Shown here one piece after another: positions 25,533-35,527 of a DNA stretch of 64,000 nt. Below the pieces are notes generated by a model. The model saw nothing but the letters and a program-made list of their open reading frames with translations. It was not told where the DNA came from and ran no database searches. Made by a program: the position numbers and the translations under genes. Source of the stretch: Candidatus Saccharimonadota bacterium (GTDB taxonomy: Bacteria; Patescibacteriota; Saccharimonadia; Saccharimonadales; UBA4665). The DNA lies in NCBI GenBank assembly GCA_024635495.1, contig JAGXIT010000005.1, positions 186,001 to 250,000 of the forward strand, given 5' to 3'. Each line of letters begins with the position of its first letter. Within the stretch, counting starts at the first letter, position 1.

Positions 25533-26108
25533 ATGAAACTAGGGATTATTATTGGTGCCACACGAGAAGGTCGTTCAACAGATAGGGCCGCGACTTGGGT
25601 AGCAGAAGCAGCCAAAAAGTCAGGGTTTGACGTGAAAATGCTCGATTTACGCGACTATGACATGCCGATGTTCAATGAGCCGGCATCACCACAATACAAT
25701 CCAGACCGCGCCCCAGAAGGGGCAGTCAAGCAGTGGCTCGAAGCAGTTGGCGATATGGATGCATTTATCATCGTGACACCAGAATATAACCGTTCTATCC
25801 CAGGTGTTTTGAAGAACGCGATTGATTTCATTGCCTATGAGTTTGAGCGCAAGCCAATCGGTATTGTAGCGCACGGCTCTAGCAACGGCGCGCAGGCAGT
25901 TTCGCACTTGCGGGGTATATTGCCAGGAGTACTTGCGGTGACTGTGCCGCGGACGGTATTTCTACCGGTTGCTCGTCACGCCTTTGACGAGGACGGTGTA
26001 CTAAATGAGGAGCTGGCTGCGAACCCATACGGTCCGATTGGTGCACTCGATGCGATGCTTGGTGATTTGACGGCCTACACGACAGCGCTCAACACTATTC
26101 GTCAATAA
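25533..26108 (+). CDS. NAD(P)H-dependent FMN reductase/quinone reductase family
   Basis: This 191-aa flavodoxin-like protein has the FMN phosphate loop IIGATREGRSTDRAA, MPMFNEP and the TPEYNRSIPGVLKNAIDF motif typical of NADPH-dependent FMN reductases (SsuE/YieF group). The ATG at 25533 follows AAGGGAC by about 10 nt; the in-frame ATG at 25515 is an alternative. Likely induced under redox or quinone stress by relief of HxlR repression; that is inference. Confidence 0.88.
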   Translation: MKLGIIIGATREGRSTDRAATWVAEAAKKSGFDVKMLDLRDYDMPMFNEPASPQYNPDRAPEGAVKQWLEAVGDMDAFIIVTPEYNRSIPGVLKNAIDFIAYEFERKPIGIVAHGSSNGAQAVSHLRGILPGVLAVTVPRTVFLPVARHAFDEDGVLNEELAANPYGPIGALDAMLGDLTAYTTALNTIRQ

Positions 26109-26217
26109 TTGTCTCTGTTAAATAAGACGAAAATACTAGTATAAAATCTAGTATATATACTAGTATTTCTAGTGCAGTTTTGGTGTGCTAATTTCCCTCT
26201 GCCTGTATACTGAATGT

Positions 26218-26874
26218 ATGAAGATAGTAGTGTTTGGTGCGTCGGGCAGAGTCGGTAGGCGAGTAGTGGAGCTACTCGTCCATCAAGGTCATATGGTTTT
26301 TGCCGTAGTGCATCACAATGACCCGTTTCAGGGCACCCCAAATCTATTCGTGAAGCAAATGGATGTCCACGATGCAGGTGCAGTGGCTGCGGTGCTCGAA
26401 GAATCCGACGCGGTTATTTCAACGCTCGGGAGCTGGGGTACGAAGACTGGTGATGTGCTATCGAGCGCGATGGAGTCAATCATCCCTGCTATGAAAAAGC
26501 ACGGGGTACGGCGCATTGTGACGCTCACTGGCGCAGTGGCATTCCTGCCCGGCGAAAAGCCGACACTCAACCAACGACTCGTTCAAAACGTATTAAAAAA
26601 GGCAGATAAGCGGGTGATAGAAGACGGCGAGAAGCACATCCAACTATTGCAAGCCTCCGAGCTCGACTGGACAGTATTGCGCTCGCCAGTGATGATGACG
26701 CTTGGTAAACCGACCTATCAGCTGGCGGATAAGCTATCTGGAGCGACTGCATCGATTCATCGTCAGGCGGTCGCACAGGCCATGGTTGACCAGATAGGTG
26801 ATAATACCTGGCTACAACAAGCCCCGACTATTTGGCGCGGTTCAGCTAAACTCAGGTATACTAAAGACCAATGA
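26218..26874 (+). CDS. NAD(P)-binding NmrA/SDR-like protein
   Basis: This 218-aa atypical short-chain dehydrogenase-like protein has the Rossmann dinucleotide loop VVFGASGRVGRRV at the N terminus and the HGVRRIVTLTG and LDWTVLRSP segments of NAD(P)-binding, NmrA-like proteins. Substrate unknown. TATACT (26206-26211) ends 6 nt before ATG 26218. Its final codons contain the promoter of orn, and the two genes overlap by 4 nt. Confidence 0.8.
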   Translation: MKIVVFGASGRVGRRVVELLVHQGHMVFAVVHHNDPFQGTPNLFVKQMDVHDAGAVAAVLEESDAVISTLGSWGTKTGDVLSSAMESIIPAMKKHGVRRIVTLTGAVAFLPGEKPTLNQRLVQNVLKKADKRVIEDGEKHIQLLQASELDWTVLRSPVMMTLGKPTYQLADKLSGATASIHRQAVAQAMVDQIGDNTWLQQAPTIWRGSAKLRYTKDQ

Positions 26875-27449
26875 GAGAAATAGATAAGAAGGCGATACCG
26901 ACCAAGCTACTTTGGGTTGATTTAGAGATGACCGGGCTTAACGCTGACGAAGACGTCATCCTAGAGGTGTCGGCTATCGTGACTAATTTTGAATTCGATA
27001 TAATCGGGCAGTACGATGCTATCATTTCGCAGCCAGAAGAAAAACTAAGCACCATGAATGAGTGGGCCGCAGCGCAACACGCCAGTAGCGGTCTGACTGA
27101 GCGAGTCCGTACAGAGGGCAGGCCAGAGGCTGAGGTAGTCAGTGAGCTGGTAACATTTGTGCAGGGACATTTCGGCGAAGAACCTGCAATTCTCTCTGGC
27201 AACAGCATACACAACGACCGCGTTTTCATCCGCCGCTGGTGGCCAGAAGTCGATGAGCTGCTTCACTATCGTATGCTCGATGTCAGTGCCTGGAAGGTGT
27301 TTATGCAGGGACGATACGGCCTTGAATTTGAAAAAGAAGGATCTCACCGCGCAGCTGATGATATCAAGGCGTCAATCGCCGAGCTACAATATTATCTTGA
27401 GTGCTTTAGCGACGAAGGCTCACTAGAGAACGACGACGACGAAGAATAA
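26871..27449 (+). CDS. orn: Oligoribonuclease
   Basis: This 192-aa DEDDh 3'-5' exonuclease degrades 2-5 nt RNA fragments. Exo motif I is WVDLEMTGL, followed by GNSIHNDRVFI and the HRAADDI motif. ATG overlaps the preceding stop (ATGA), but a -10 TATACT (26857-26862) lies 8 nt upstream, so it may be read both from the operon and from its own leaderless promoter. Confidence 0.93.
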   Translation: MREIDKKAIPTKLLWVDLEMTGLNADEDVILEVSAIVTNFEFDIIGQYDAIISQPEEKLSTMNEWAAAQHASSGLTERVRTEGRPEAEVVSELVTFVQGHFGEEPAILSGNSIHNDRVFIRRWWPEVDELLHYRMLDVSAWKVFMQGRYGLEFEKEGSHRAADDIKASIAELQYYLECFSDEGSLENDDDEE

Positions 27450-27462
27450 TAGACTCCAGACG

Positions 27463-27499
27463 ATAATAAAAGAGCCCGGCGTACGGGCTCTTTTATTAT
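27463..27499. terminator. Bidirectional terminator between orn and the Ig-repeat protein
   Basis: Stem ATAATAAAAGAGCCCG / CGGGCTCTTTTATTAT with a 5-nt loop, T-rich on both strands. Confidence 0.9.
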
Positions 27500-27516
27500 A
27501 TTGGTTTTAGTTCTGT

Positions 27517-30435
27517 TTATTCTTGTTCGCTACGGCGACCGAGGATGAACCAGAGAAAGCCGAGGATAGTAGCGAGAATCAGGAGCCACCACCAGCCGAG
27601 GCCGAGGAAAGCACCACTACTCTTCGTTGTATCATCTTTGTTTGAACCAGTATCACTGGCGAGATTCACAGTTTGCGTCTCTGCAGCTTTGACATTGCCT
27701 TCTTCTTCGTTGGTGCTACCTTCGCTAGACTCGCCCGAGCCAGTAGAGCCGCTCGTGTTGCCACTGCCAGTGCTAAATGAAGCTACTGTTGGTGTGCTTG
27801 GAGTCGAGGTGCTAGCACCGAGTACAGCAGTTATCGTGACCTCATCGGTCGTTACGTCTGTGCCAACATTACCGGCTGGGTCTGTTGCCGTAGCTACTAC
27901 GTCGTAAGCGCCAACCGTGAGAGCAGTAGAAACATCTACTGACCAAGTGTTGCCAGTGACGGTTGCCGTGTAGGTAGTGCCATCGATAGTTACTTCAACG
28001 CCTGCAGTACTGTCGTCGACCGTACCGGTGAGGGTTGGTGTTGTGTCGGTACCGCTGTAGGTATTAACCGCCACGATAGGCACGGTTCTATCTATCGAGA
28101 AATCTACAGTGGAGTTCCTCTTGTTTCCAGCCTGGTCGAATGTTTGCAACTTCAATGTGTAGTTACCATCTAGGATTGACGATACATCAATGATGCTGTT
28201 TATTGACTCAAGGCCTGAATCAAATGAAAGGTCTGCTGCGCTTAGGTTTGTCCAGCCAAGTACAGTCCCCGAGGCATCTGATATCTTGTAGCGTGCACTT
28301 GCAATGTTTGTCGCAGCATCTTTGAGCGTTGCGGTTAGCGTAGGGTTAGCGTCTGTCGAGTTGATGACGATATCTGATAGGGCAATATTCTTAATCTTTG
28401 GCTTTGTGCTGTCTACGGTAATAGTGACGGTGCTGGCAAAGTGATTGTTCCCAGCTTTGTCGAAAGCGTTAGCTTTAACTACATATGTACCTTCAGGCAA
28501 TCCGCTCACATCGTAGGTGAAATCCCCGGTGCTCGGGTCATAGGTAGCCGTCTGGTTGTTTACGACGTACCCTCCTTCAGACCAAGGGGAGTGAGCTACA
28601 TACACAACGACATGGTCGATGCCACTAAGGTTGTCGGTGGCATTACCGGTAATCGTGAAGTCGCCAGTCTTGTTGAAGGAATTGTTTGCTGGTGTGGTTA
28701 TTGTTGCGTTCGGACGGGTGTTATCGACGTAAATGGTGCGAAGTGCTTTCCCCCAGTTACTGCCACCGTCAAGGAATTGTGCAGACATGACGTAGGTACC
28801 ATCACTCCAGCTACTCGTGTCTACAGAGCAGGTGATGTCTTGTGATGCACCGAGTGCTGTTCCGCCGGGTGCGCTCGAACAACTGTTATAGGCTAAGTTG
28901 GAAAGACCAGACTCAAATGCACCCTTCCAGACACGTATGTAGTAGCTGCCCATGCCGTTATCATCTGTAGCCTGCACATGTGCAGTAATAGTGCCACGTA
29001 CATAATCATTCTCGGCGGGTGTAGGGCTGACAAAGTTTACGGTTGGTGCTGTATTATCGAGAGTTACCTTCATACGTAGTATCGGTGAGCTGTGGTTTGC
29101 TGCGACATCTTCTGCGATTGCATTCAAGCAATAATCGCCATTCAGACCACTAATATCAAGTGCAGCACTGTAAGTATTTCCACTACCCAACACTTCTTGT
29201 AAAGATGAAAGGTGTGTCCCGTTGCCGTCACACGTATTGTCGCTTACGCGTGGAGTTGTTACGTAGAAAGTCACATTGTCTATGCCGTTAGTATCTGTAG
29301 CATCAGCGCTTACTGGTATTGAGCTGCCATAGACTGAGCTTGGGCTGGTAATCTGGAAATTAGTTAGCGTTGGTCTAGTGCTATCGATTGTGAACTGTGG
29401 GCTAACCAAGTTGTCGACCCTATTGTTTGCCATGGTGTAGGTCGTGGTTGAAGCAGTGTAGGGTCCTTCTGGCAAATTTAGGTTCTGTAGATCACAAAGT
29501 ACGTAGTTACCCTTGTCGGTACAGTCGGCTCTATTAATGGTGTGCGTGACGCCGTTTACTGTCGTTTTCATATATTTAAACTGGTTGAATTGATCATCCG
29601 CTTTAACGCGAACGACTTTATCATTTGGTCGGAAGAACTGACCGGCCTGAGGGATTACGTATTCTGCCCAAGGAGAGTCCAGTGAATATACGGTGCCAGA
29701 ACCACTAACGTCATACCACGCTCCACTAATTTCAACCTGTGCAGTTATCGTGTGCTCACCCCCAGGCAGCGCAGTGCGAAGCCTCCACCAGCTTGTAGTT
29801 GCGCCGGCGCCACCAATGTTCGTGCCACCGAGAGGAGAACTTGTGTTCCCATCGACAAAGAAGCGCACGTCTGTAGTAGTATCTGGAGTAACTAATTGCG
29901 CAGAAAGGTCACTGCCATTATTTGCGCGAACATACTTTGGGCTACCAACAAATTGTGTAGTGCTTGTATCGACGACATCAAAGCGTGTCCACGTGAAGCG
30001 CTCATCGCCTTCTGCTCCAAAAACCATGCGCACCTCAACATAACCATTTGCTGCAATAGTCTTTGTTAACGAGCTACTGTTCTGGCAAGTGAAGGGGTAC
30101 AAACCGTCCAAAATAGCAGAATTATAGTTGCTACCTGTACTTTGGCTCGTGTCTCCATCTGTTCGATACTCAAAACATGAATAAAAACTTCTTGTAGATA
30201 TAAATCTTAAAGTTACGCTGCTCTCATCGTTACTGACGAGATCTACATGAGCCCAGCCGTTTATTGCATTTTGTGAATTTGTACTAGGTGTTATTGGTGA
30301 CAAAGCTGATGCTGTTTTTGATAATAGTATTGGGCCAGTAGCAAGACTGGTAAAAGCTAGTACGAAGGCTAGCGATATGTTTGTGATTTTTGTTTTGATG
30401 TTTTTTATTCGGCTATTGTATAGACGATATGACAT
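27517..30435 (-). CDS. Large Ig-repeat surface protein with C-terminal membrane anchor
   Basis: This 972-aa protein has a basic N terminus and signal peptide (about 1-44), then a beta-rich region (45-350) and a series of Ig-like/bacterial Ig domains. Each domain is introduced by a phrase such as VDNTAPTVNF, VDNTRPNATI, VDSTKPKI and IDRTVPIVAV. A Ser/Gly/Glu-rich linker precedes a C-terminal membrane helix (GLGWWWLLILATILGFLW) and a GRRSEQE tail. It resembles an adhesin or host-contact protein; no LPxTG motif is seen. AAGGAG precedes the ATG. Confidence 0.75.
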   Translation of the reverse strand: MSYRLYNSRIKNIKTKITNISLAFVLAFTSLATGPILLSKTASALSPITPSTNSQNAINGWAHVDLVSNDESSVTLRFISTRSFYSCFEYRTDGDTSQSTGSNYNSAILDGLYPFTCQNSSSLTKTIAANGYVEVRMVFGAEGDERFTWTRFDVVDTSTTQFVGSPKYVRANNGSDLSAQLVTPDTTTDVRFFVDGNTSSPLGGTNIGGAGATTSWWRLRTALPGGEHTITAQVEISGAWYDVSGSGTVYSLDSPWAEYVIPQAGQFFRPNDKVVRVKADDQFNQFKYMKTTVNGVTHTINRADCTDKGNYVLCDLQNLNLPEGPYTASTTTYTMANNRVDNLVSPQFTIDSTRPTLTNFQITSPSSVYGSSIPVSADATDTNGIDNVTFYVTTPRVSDNTCDGNGTHLSSLQEVLGSGNTYSAALDISGLNGDYCLNAIAEDVAANHSSPILRMKVTLDNTAPTVNFVSPTPAENDYVRGTITAHVQATDDNGMGSYYIRVWKGAFESGLSNLAYNSCSSAPGGTALGASQDITCSVDTSSWSDGTYVMSAQFLDGGSNWGKALRTIYVDNTRPNATITTPANNSFNKTGDFTITGNATDNLSGIDHVVVYVAHSPWSEGGYVVNNQTATYDPSTGDFTYDVSGLPEGTYVVKANAFDKAGNNHFASTVTITVDSTKPKIKNIALSDIVINSTDANPTLTATLKDAATNIASARYKISDASGTVLGWTNLSAADLSFDSGLESINSIIDVSSILDGNYTLKLQTFDQAGNKRNSTVDFSIDRTVPIVAVNTYSGTDTTPTLTGTVDDSTAGVEVTIDGTTYTATVTGNTWSVDVSTALTVGAYDVVATATDPAGNVGTDVTTDEVTITAVLGASTSTPSTPTVASFSTGSGNTSGSTGSGESSEGSTNEEEGNVKAAETQTVNLASDTGSNKDDTTKSSGAFLGLGWWWLLILATILGFLWFILGRRSEQE

Positions 30436-30470
30436 TACATCTCCTTAATTTACTCCAACATAAATTCACA

Positions 30471-30500
30471 CTTATAAAAACAGTTTAAACCTTCTGTCAA
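30471..30500 (-). promoter_or_regulatory. Promoter of the Ig-repeat protein gene
   Basis: Minus strand: -35 TTGACA (30495-30500) with -10 TTATAA after 17 nt or TATAAG after 18 nt (30471-30477). A roughly 35-nt leader follows. Confidence 0.65.
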
Positions 30501-30566
30501 ATAATATCCAGTCCATTCTCAGATGTAAATGCTACATGTGTCGGTGATATACTACGATTACTATGT

Positions 30567-30736
30567 ATGAATTGGGGTAGCGACACAAAAGGCACGTTCC
30601 CCAGTTGCTGTTCTTAGCAGGGGTCGTGATTTTGCTTGCGTTTATTGGTTCTGTGGCTACGCAGGCAAGCATCCTTGACCGCCTGAAGTGGACAGATACG
30701 ATGAGCCAGTTGCAGTCTTCGTATGCCTCCCTGTAG
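30567..30736 (+). pseudogene. Possible frameshifted small membrane protein
   Basis: ATG 30567 opens MNWGSDTKGTFP and then meets a stop in frame. A one-base shift at the CCCC run (30599-30602) continues as LLFLAGVVILLAFIGSVATQ and a polar tail ending at TAG 30734-30736. The combined product would be a single-pass protein of about 57 aa. A -10 TATACT (30548-30553) lies upstream. This could be a real mutation, a sequencing error or programmed slippage. Confidence 0.35.
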
Positions 30737-30745
30737 ACTAGAGCC

Positions 30746-31084
30746 ATGACACACAAAGAGGTTGAGGAATATATATTGACTATGCCAAACGCTCGGCTCG
30801 AATATCCATTCGGCGAGAAGGTGGCTGTCTACAAGACTGGCGAGCACATGTTCGCCCTCATCGCCGAAGAAAAAGAGCCAATCACATTGAGCCTCAAGTG
30901 CGACCCGCAGCTGGCGATAATCTTGCGTGAAAAGTACGAGACGGTCATGGCGGGCTATCATCTCAACAAGAAACATTGGAATACGATAGTGATGAGTGGT
31001 CAATTACCCTGGGAAGAAGTCCAGGGGCTTATCCAGCATAGCTATCAGCTGGTGACCGGCACTGATGAACCTAGCTTGCTGTAG
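30746..31084 (+). CDS. MmcQ/YjbR family DNA-binding-like protein
   Basis: This 112-aa protein matches the YjbR/MmcQ pattern: an early PNARLEYPFGE, VYKTGEHMFALI, LSLKCDP and the late HLNKKHWNTIVMSG. These small proteins adopt a CyaY-like fold; biochemical role poorly known. TAGACT (30734-30739) ends 6 nt before the ATG and contains the stop of the preceding small frame. Its 3' end overlaps the convergent gene by 14 nt. Confidence 0.85.
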   Translation: MTHKEVEEYILTMPNARLEYPFGEKVAVYKTGEHMFALIAEEKEPITLSLKCDPQLAIILREKYETVMAGYHLNKKHWNTIVMSGQLPWEEVQGLIQHSYQLVTGTDEPSLL

Positions 31085-31793
31085 GGTCGACTTGCTTCAA
31101 TAGGAGCGTGCCATTTGTGTACATGGTTTGGAGTATACCCTTGAGCTCGGTGTTGCTGGCAGATTCGTATGTGCTTTTTACTTCTGATAGATAGCTTTTG
31201 AGCTGAGCGGCAAGAGTTTGCTCAAGCGAAGTATCATACGTGCCGGTTGTTTTTGCATCGGCTAATGCCGTGTCGGTCTGGGTATCTTTGAGAAGTGAGA
31301 TGGTTTTATCGTTCATCGAAGTACCATTACTGGCCAAGAAATCGACAAGCTTCGTCTCGTCACTACTGATGCTTAGGTCGATAGTGTAAGCGTGGTTTTT
31401 GGTAGACTGATTGGCAGCCTGACTTTCGCCGAGGCTTGCAACTCGGGCGATTTCGGCTTGGCGCTGCACGATAGACTTGAGATTCTCGGTCGGAACACTA
31501 GTTGGTACCAGTGAGGCGATGATTATCCCGACTATAATTACGATGACCGTAATACCACCGATGATAAGTAGAAGTCGCATAGCTGGGCTTTGCCCACCAC
31601 CGATATTAAAACTGTGTTTGGGCTTTTGATTGGATGACATGATGAATTCGTAGGGGTTGTGGCCTCCATTTACTCCACCGCCTACACTTGGCATGGGTGG
31701 CGGTACGACGTCATACTGACCATTTGCATTCGGTTGTGGCGGTGTTTGTGGATGCTGTGGTGGCGTGCCCTGGTAGGGATCATTTGGATTCAT
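31071..31793 (-). CDS. Single-pass membrane protein of unknown function
   Basis: This 240-aa protein is not recognised. The N-terminal 70 residues are Pro/Gln/Asn-rich (cytoplasmic, disordered). One helix follows (LLLIIGGITVIVIIVGIIIASL, about 75-97), then an extracytoplasmic helical domain rich in Ser, Thr and Ala (100-240). Start 31793 is preferred: a -10-like TAAGAT lies 8 nt upstream. Confidence 0.6.
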   Translation of the reverse strand: MNPNDPYQGTPPQHPQTPPQPNANGQYDVVPPPMPSVGGGVNGGHNPYEFIMSSNQKPKHSFNIGGGQSPAMRLLLIIGGITVIVIIVGIIIASLVPTSVPTENLKSIVQRQAEIARVASLGESQAANQSTKNHAYTIDLSISSDETKLVDFLASNGTSMNDKTISLLKDTQTDTALADAKTTGTYDTSLEQTLAAQLKSYLSEVKSTYESASNTELKGILQTMYTNGTLLLKQVDPTAS

Positions 31794-31891
31794 ATGCTTG
31801 TATCTTAGCGAATTTCGACGCAAACCGCTACCGCTTAAACGTGGCTTATGCTTGCGAGTTAGTCACGACTACAGGATACTTATATATACAT

Positions 31892-33676
31892 ATGGATGCC
31901 AAGGAAGATATTCGGGAGCGGTTAGCTATAGAGGACGTGATAGGTGAGTATGTCCAACTCAAGCGTGCCGGTCGAACCTGGAAGGGTCTCAGCCCGTTTG
32001 GGAACGAGAAGACGGCAAGCTTCGTGGTGAGCCCAGAGAAACAAATCTGGCACGATTTTAGTAGTGGACGTGGCGGCGATATTTTTAGCTTTATCATGGA
32101 GATGGAGGGGCTCGACTTCAAGGGAGCTATCGAAGTCCTGGCCCGACGTGCTGGCGTCGACCTGGAGCAATACGCAAAATCTGGCGACCATGGAACAAAC
32201 ACCAAAACCAAGGAACGACTGTATGAGGCAAATGAACTCGCCGTCCGGTTTTATCAAGAACACTTCAAAAAGAGTGAAACTGCTCGAACCTATGTATTTG
32301 AAAAGCGTAAATTTAGCAAAGAAACAGCGCTAGCGTGGCAATTGGGCTACTCGCCTAATACTGGCACGGGGCTCGTCGATTTTCTGCGCGGCAAGGGCTT
32401 CACCGAGCAGGAACTGAAGCTGGCAGGCCTGACAAGTCAAAATTATCGTGGTGGCCTGCAAGATATGTTCCGTGGTCGGCTGCAAATTCCACTGTGTGAT
32501 GCGCAAGGGCGAGTGATTGGCTTCACGGCCCGGCTACTCGCTGATGACCCAAAGGCGCCGAAGTATATCAATACACCGAGCACTGCTATTTATGACAAAA
32601 GCCGACACGTCTACGGCCTGCACCTTGCCAAAGAATCGATACGCAAAACCAAATTCGTCGTCCTGGCTGAAGGTAATCTCGATGTGATTGCGAGCCATCA
32701 AGTCGGCGTGCGGCAAGTCGTGGCGACGGCAGGGACGGCGCTGACAGAATCGCACATCAAAGCACTGAGCCGATTAACTGGCGATATTCGTCTCTGTTTT
32801 GACGCTGACAAAGCCGGTGTAGCTGCAACCGAGCGAGCCATACCAGTCGCCAATAAAGTCGGGGTGAACCTGCAGATTATCACGATACCGAGCGGCAAAG
32901 ATCCCGATGAGCTTATCAAACAAGATGTAAAAATCTGGAAGGATATCATCGAAAAACCGCTGTACGCTGTCGATTGGCTAATTGATCGCTACACAGAGAC
33001 GCTCGATCTCGATTCTGCCACCGGCAAACGAGAGCTCAGTGACATTGTGTTGAAAGTAGTACGACAGCTGCCCGATAGCGTAGAACAAGACCACTACGTG
33101 AGCCGACTCGCCGGCTTGCTACAGGTAAGTCCAGATGCATTGCGTGACAAATTGCAACATTCGGGCGCAGAGGCGTCTACCGTGCGTCGACGTGTCCAGC
33201 AGCAAACTCCCACAAAAATTGAGCAAGCTCGGCAGGATAAGCTTCGTGTCGAAGAACGGCTTATGGCACTGGCGCTCCTATTGCCACGATTACGTTATAT
33301 ACTCTACCCGCTCTTTCCGGAAATGTTTGACGACGAACGAGCCCGGGCTGCTTTTGAGTTTCTAGCAGAGCATCCGGACTTCGACGGTAAGGATATAGCA
33401 CAGGTGAAAAAGATCGAAGAGTATGGTAAAATATTGTCATTAGTCTACGAGACGCTGTACCAAGACATCGAGCCGCAAGAACTCACTAGTGAGGCAAGTC
33501 GGCTACAAACGAATCTGGTCACACAGTATGTACGAGTCCAAAAACTGGCAATTGCCGAAGAACTACAAACAGCAGAAGGAAATGACATCGAGCAGCTTTT
33601 GATGCGAGCTCGAGATCTCGACATATTACTTAAAGAAAAGGAAGGGAGTGCACGTGGCGCCCAAGAAAGACACTAA
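31892..33676 (+). CDS. dnaG: DNA primase, zinc finger degenerate
   Basis: This 594-aa primase makes RNA primers at the replication fork. The TOPRIM domain carries [14 protein letters not shown] and [17 protein letters not shown], and the C-terminal helicase-interacting region is helical. The N-terminal CHC2-type zinc domain is recognisable ([21 protein letters not shown]), but the four expected ligands are Ser34, Gly37, Asp55 and Ser58. I start at 31892 ([11 protein letters not shown]), where the family begins; AT-rich TTATAT lies 6 nt upstream. Confidence 0.92.
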   Translation: MDAKEDIRERLAIEDVIGEYVQLKRAGRTWKGLSPFGNEKTASFVVSPEKQIWHDFSSGRGGDIFSFIMEMEGLDFKGAIEVLARRAGVDLEQYAKSGDHGTNTKTKERLYEANELAVRFYQEHFKKSETARTYVFEKRKFSKETALAWQLGYSPNTGTGLVDFLRGKGFTEQELKLAGLTSQNYRGGLQDMFRGRLQIPLCDAQGRVIGFTARLLADDPKAPKYINTPSTAIYDKSRHVYGLHLAKESIRKTKFVVLAEGNLDVIASHQVGVRQVVATAGTALTESHIKALSRLTGDIRLCFDADKAGVAATERAIPVANKVGVNLQIITIPSGKDPDELIKQDVKIWKDIIEKPLYAVDWLIDRYTETLDLDSATGKRELSDIVLKVVRQLPDSVEQDHYVSRLAGLLQVSPDALRDKLQHSGAEASTVRRRVQQQTPTKIEQARQDKLRVEERLMALALLLPRLRYILYPLFPEMFDDERARAAFEFLAEHPDFDGKDIAQVKKIEEYGKILSLVYETLYQDIEPQELTSEASRLQTNLVTQYVRVQKLAIAEELQTAEGNDIEQLLMRARDLDILLKEKEGSARGAQERH

Positions 33677-34766
33677 AGAGAATTTAGAAATTGCTAAGCA
33701 GGAGCTTTTTGAGCAAGCCAAGAAAAAAGGTGGCATTGAAGCCAAAGACATCTTTGCGCGTATCGCCGATAAGCCGAAAAATGTCGAGCTACTCGACGCT
33801 CTCTACGGCGAACTAGCTGAAGCTGGAATCGAAGTAACGGTTCCCGAAGAACCAGCACCTAAAGAATTAAGTGATGAATGGTTGATTGAAGACGAAGAAG
33901 AAATCGTCGTTGAAGACCAGTCGTACCTCGATGATATTGCTGATGACTCTGTACGTTTATATCTCCGTGAAATTGGTAAGATTCCACTGCTGACTGCAGA
34001 ACAAGAGCTCGCGCTCGCTCAGCGAGTTGTCTCTGGCGAAAAAGATGCCAAAGATCAAATGGCAGAAGCAAACATGCGTCTGGTTGTTTCGATCGCTAAG
34101 CGTTATGTTGGCCGTGGGCTTGATCTTCTCGATCTTATCCAAGAGGGTAACACCGGCTTACTTCGTGCAGTCGAGAAGTTCGACCCAGATAAAGGTTTCA
34201 AATTTTCTACCTACGCAACATGGTGGATTCGGCAAGCTATCACTCGTGCGATTGCCGACCAGGCTCGCACCATTCGTATTCCCGTACACATGGTTGAGAC
34301 TATCAACAAGCTCCTTCGTACGCAGCGTCGCCTCACCCAAGAATTAAACCGTGAACCAACCAATACAGAAATTGCCACAGAGATGGAAATCGACGAAGTA
34401 AAAGTCGAGCACATCATGAAGATTAAGCAGGATATCTCAAGCCTCGATGCTTCAATTCGTGATGACGAAGAAGAGTCAGTCTTGTCTGATTTCATCGAAG
34501 ACGAAGACACAGTTACCCCTGAAGAATCAGCTACAGGCCAGTTACTCAAAGAGCAGGTCAAGGACATGCTCGGCGCACTGACCGAACGTGAGCAGAAGAT
34601 TCTCAAGCTACGCTTTGGTCTCGAAGACGGCAAACAGCACACCCTTGAGGAAGTTGGCCAAGAATTCAGCGTCACCCGTGAGCGTATCCGACAAATTGAG
34701 GCAAAAGCCCTCGCAAAACTACGCAAGCACAAAGATGCGCGTAAACTCCACGACTACATAAAATAG
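33654..34766 (+). CDS. rpoD: Primary RNA polymerase sigma factor RpoD/SigA
   Basis: This 370-aa sigma-70 factor has an acidic N-terminal region, region 1.2 ([16 protein letters not shown]), region 2 ([31 protein letters not shown]), region 3 and the region 4.2 helix-turn-helix ([20 protein letters not shown]). It overlaps the dnaG end by 23 nt; GTG 33654 follows AAGGGAG, GTG 33648 is an alternative. The dnaG-rpoD pairing is the conserved macromolecular synthesis operon, here without rpsU. Confidence 0.95.
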   Translation: MAPKKDTKENLEIAKQELFEQAKKKGGIEAKDIFARIADKPKNVELLDALYGELAEAGIEVTVPEEPAPKELSDEWLIEDEEEIVVEDQSYLDDIADDSVRLYLREIGKIPLLTAEQELALAQRVVSGEKDAKDQMAEANMRLVVSIAKRYVGRGLDLLDLIQEGNTGLLRAVEKFDPDKGFKFSTYATWWIRQAITRAIADQARTIRIPVHMVETINKLLRTQRRLTQELNREPTNTEIATEMEIDEVKVEHIMKIKQDISSLDASIRDDEEESVLSDFIEDEDTVTPEESATGQLLKEQVKDMLGALTEREQKILKLRFGLEDGKQHTLEEVGQEFSVTRERIRQIEAKALAKLRKHKDARKLHDYIK

Positions 34767-34804
34767 AGCTATCTCTTACGCTCGTATTTTGAAGCAAACA
34801 ACGC

Positions 34805-35368
34805 CTAAATGACGTTGCAATCTTTGAGGATCGTGTTCAGTTTCGAGAGCATATCTTGCTCAGTTGAATCATTTACAAGTGTGTAATCGGCATTAGCAAT
34901 AGGGCCACCCTTTTCGATATTTTCGATTTCGGCATACTCGCGTGCCGTCACTTCTTCTTCGGTGAGCGGGCGCACTGGGCGGTTCGAAAGGCGATTGTGG
35001 CGTAAACGTCGGGCTGCTGTAATAGCGATAATAATAATGTCTTCGCCGTATTGCCCCTTGAATACTTTGTATTCACTCCAGCTATATAGGCCATCGGCTA
35101 TAACAACTTCATGACCATCTTCTGCAAGCTTTTCGATTTTGGGCAGGGTACGCTTAGCCATGACTGCAGGGCCTTCAGTGGCGCGCAGCTCTTCGCGAAT
35201 CTTTCGTTCGTTTACCTCGTTTACCTCGAGGCCCCGAGCTTTTACTTCGTCTATAGTGATGCCCCCGAAGTAAATACTTGGCCAGCCCTTTTTCTCTAGG
35301 TAGGCTACACAGGAGCTTTTCCCGGCGCCCGGCATACCAACTAAAGCAATTATTTTCACGTTTTTCAT
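34805..35368 (-). CDS. P-loop kinase-like NTPase
   Basis: This 187-aa protein has an N-terminal Walker A loop (VGMPGAGKSS), a mobile basic lid region (RRLRHNRLSNRPVRP) and a late NADYTLVNDST motif typical of nucleotide or dephospho-CoA kinase-like P-loop proteins (UPF0200/AAA_18 type). Substrate unknown. TACAAT (35377-35382) ends 8 nt before ATG 35368, so a short leaderless message is likely. Confidence 0.75.
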   Translation of the reverse strand: MKNVKIIALVGMPGAGKSSCVAYLEKKGWPSIYFGGITIDEVKARGLEVNEVNERKIREELRATEGPAVMAKRTLPKIEKLAEDGHEVVIADGLYSWSEYKVFKGQYGEDIIIIAITAARRLRHNRLSNRPVRPLTEEEVTAREYAEIENIEKGGPIANADYTLVNDSTEQDMLSKLNTILKDCNVI

Positions 35369-35473
35369 CAAGGTGTATTGTAACCTATATCTGATGCCGG
35401 AGCTACGCAGAATAAAAGTAGTTATAAATAGACCCAAACACGACTCAAATAGTACCTTTCCATTTAGTATAAG

Positions 35474-35502
35474 TTGACTGTATAGATAACAAATTGTATA
35501 AT
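35474..35502 (+). promoter_or_regulatory. Strong promoter of the 35528 gene
   Basis: -35 TTGACT (35474-35479), 17-nt spacer, -10 TATAAT (35497-35502), then a short leader with AAGGA before the ATG. Confidence 0.75.
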
Positions 35503-35527
35503 ATACGTAATAAGCAAGGAATTGTTG

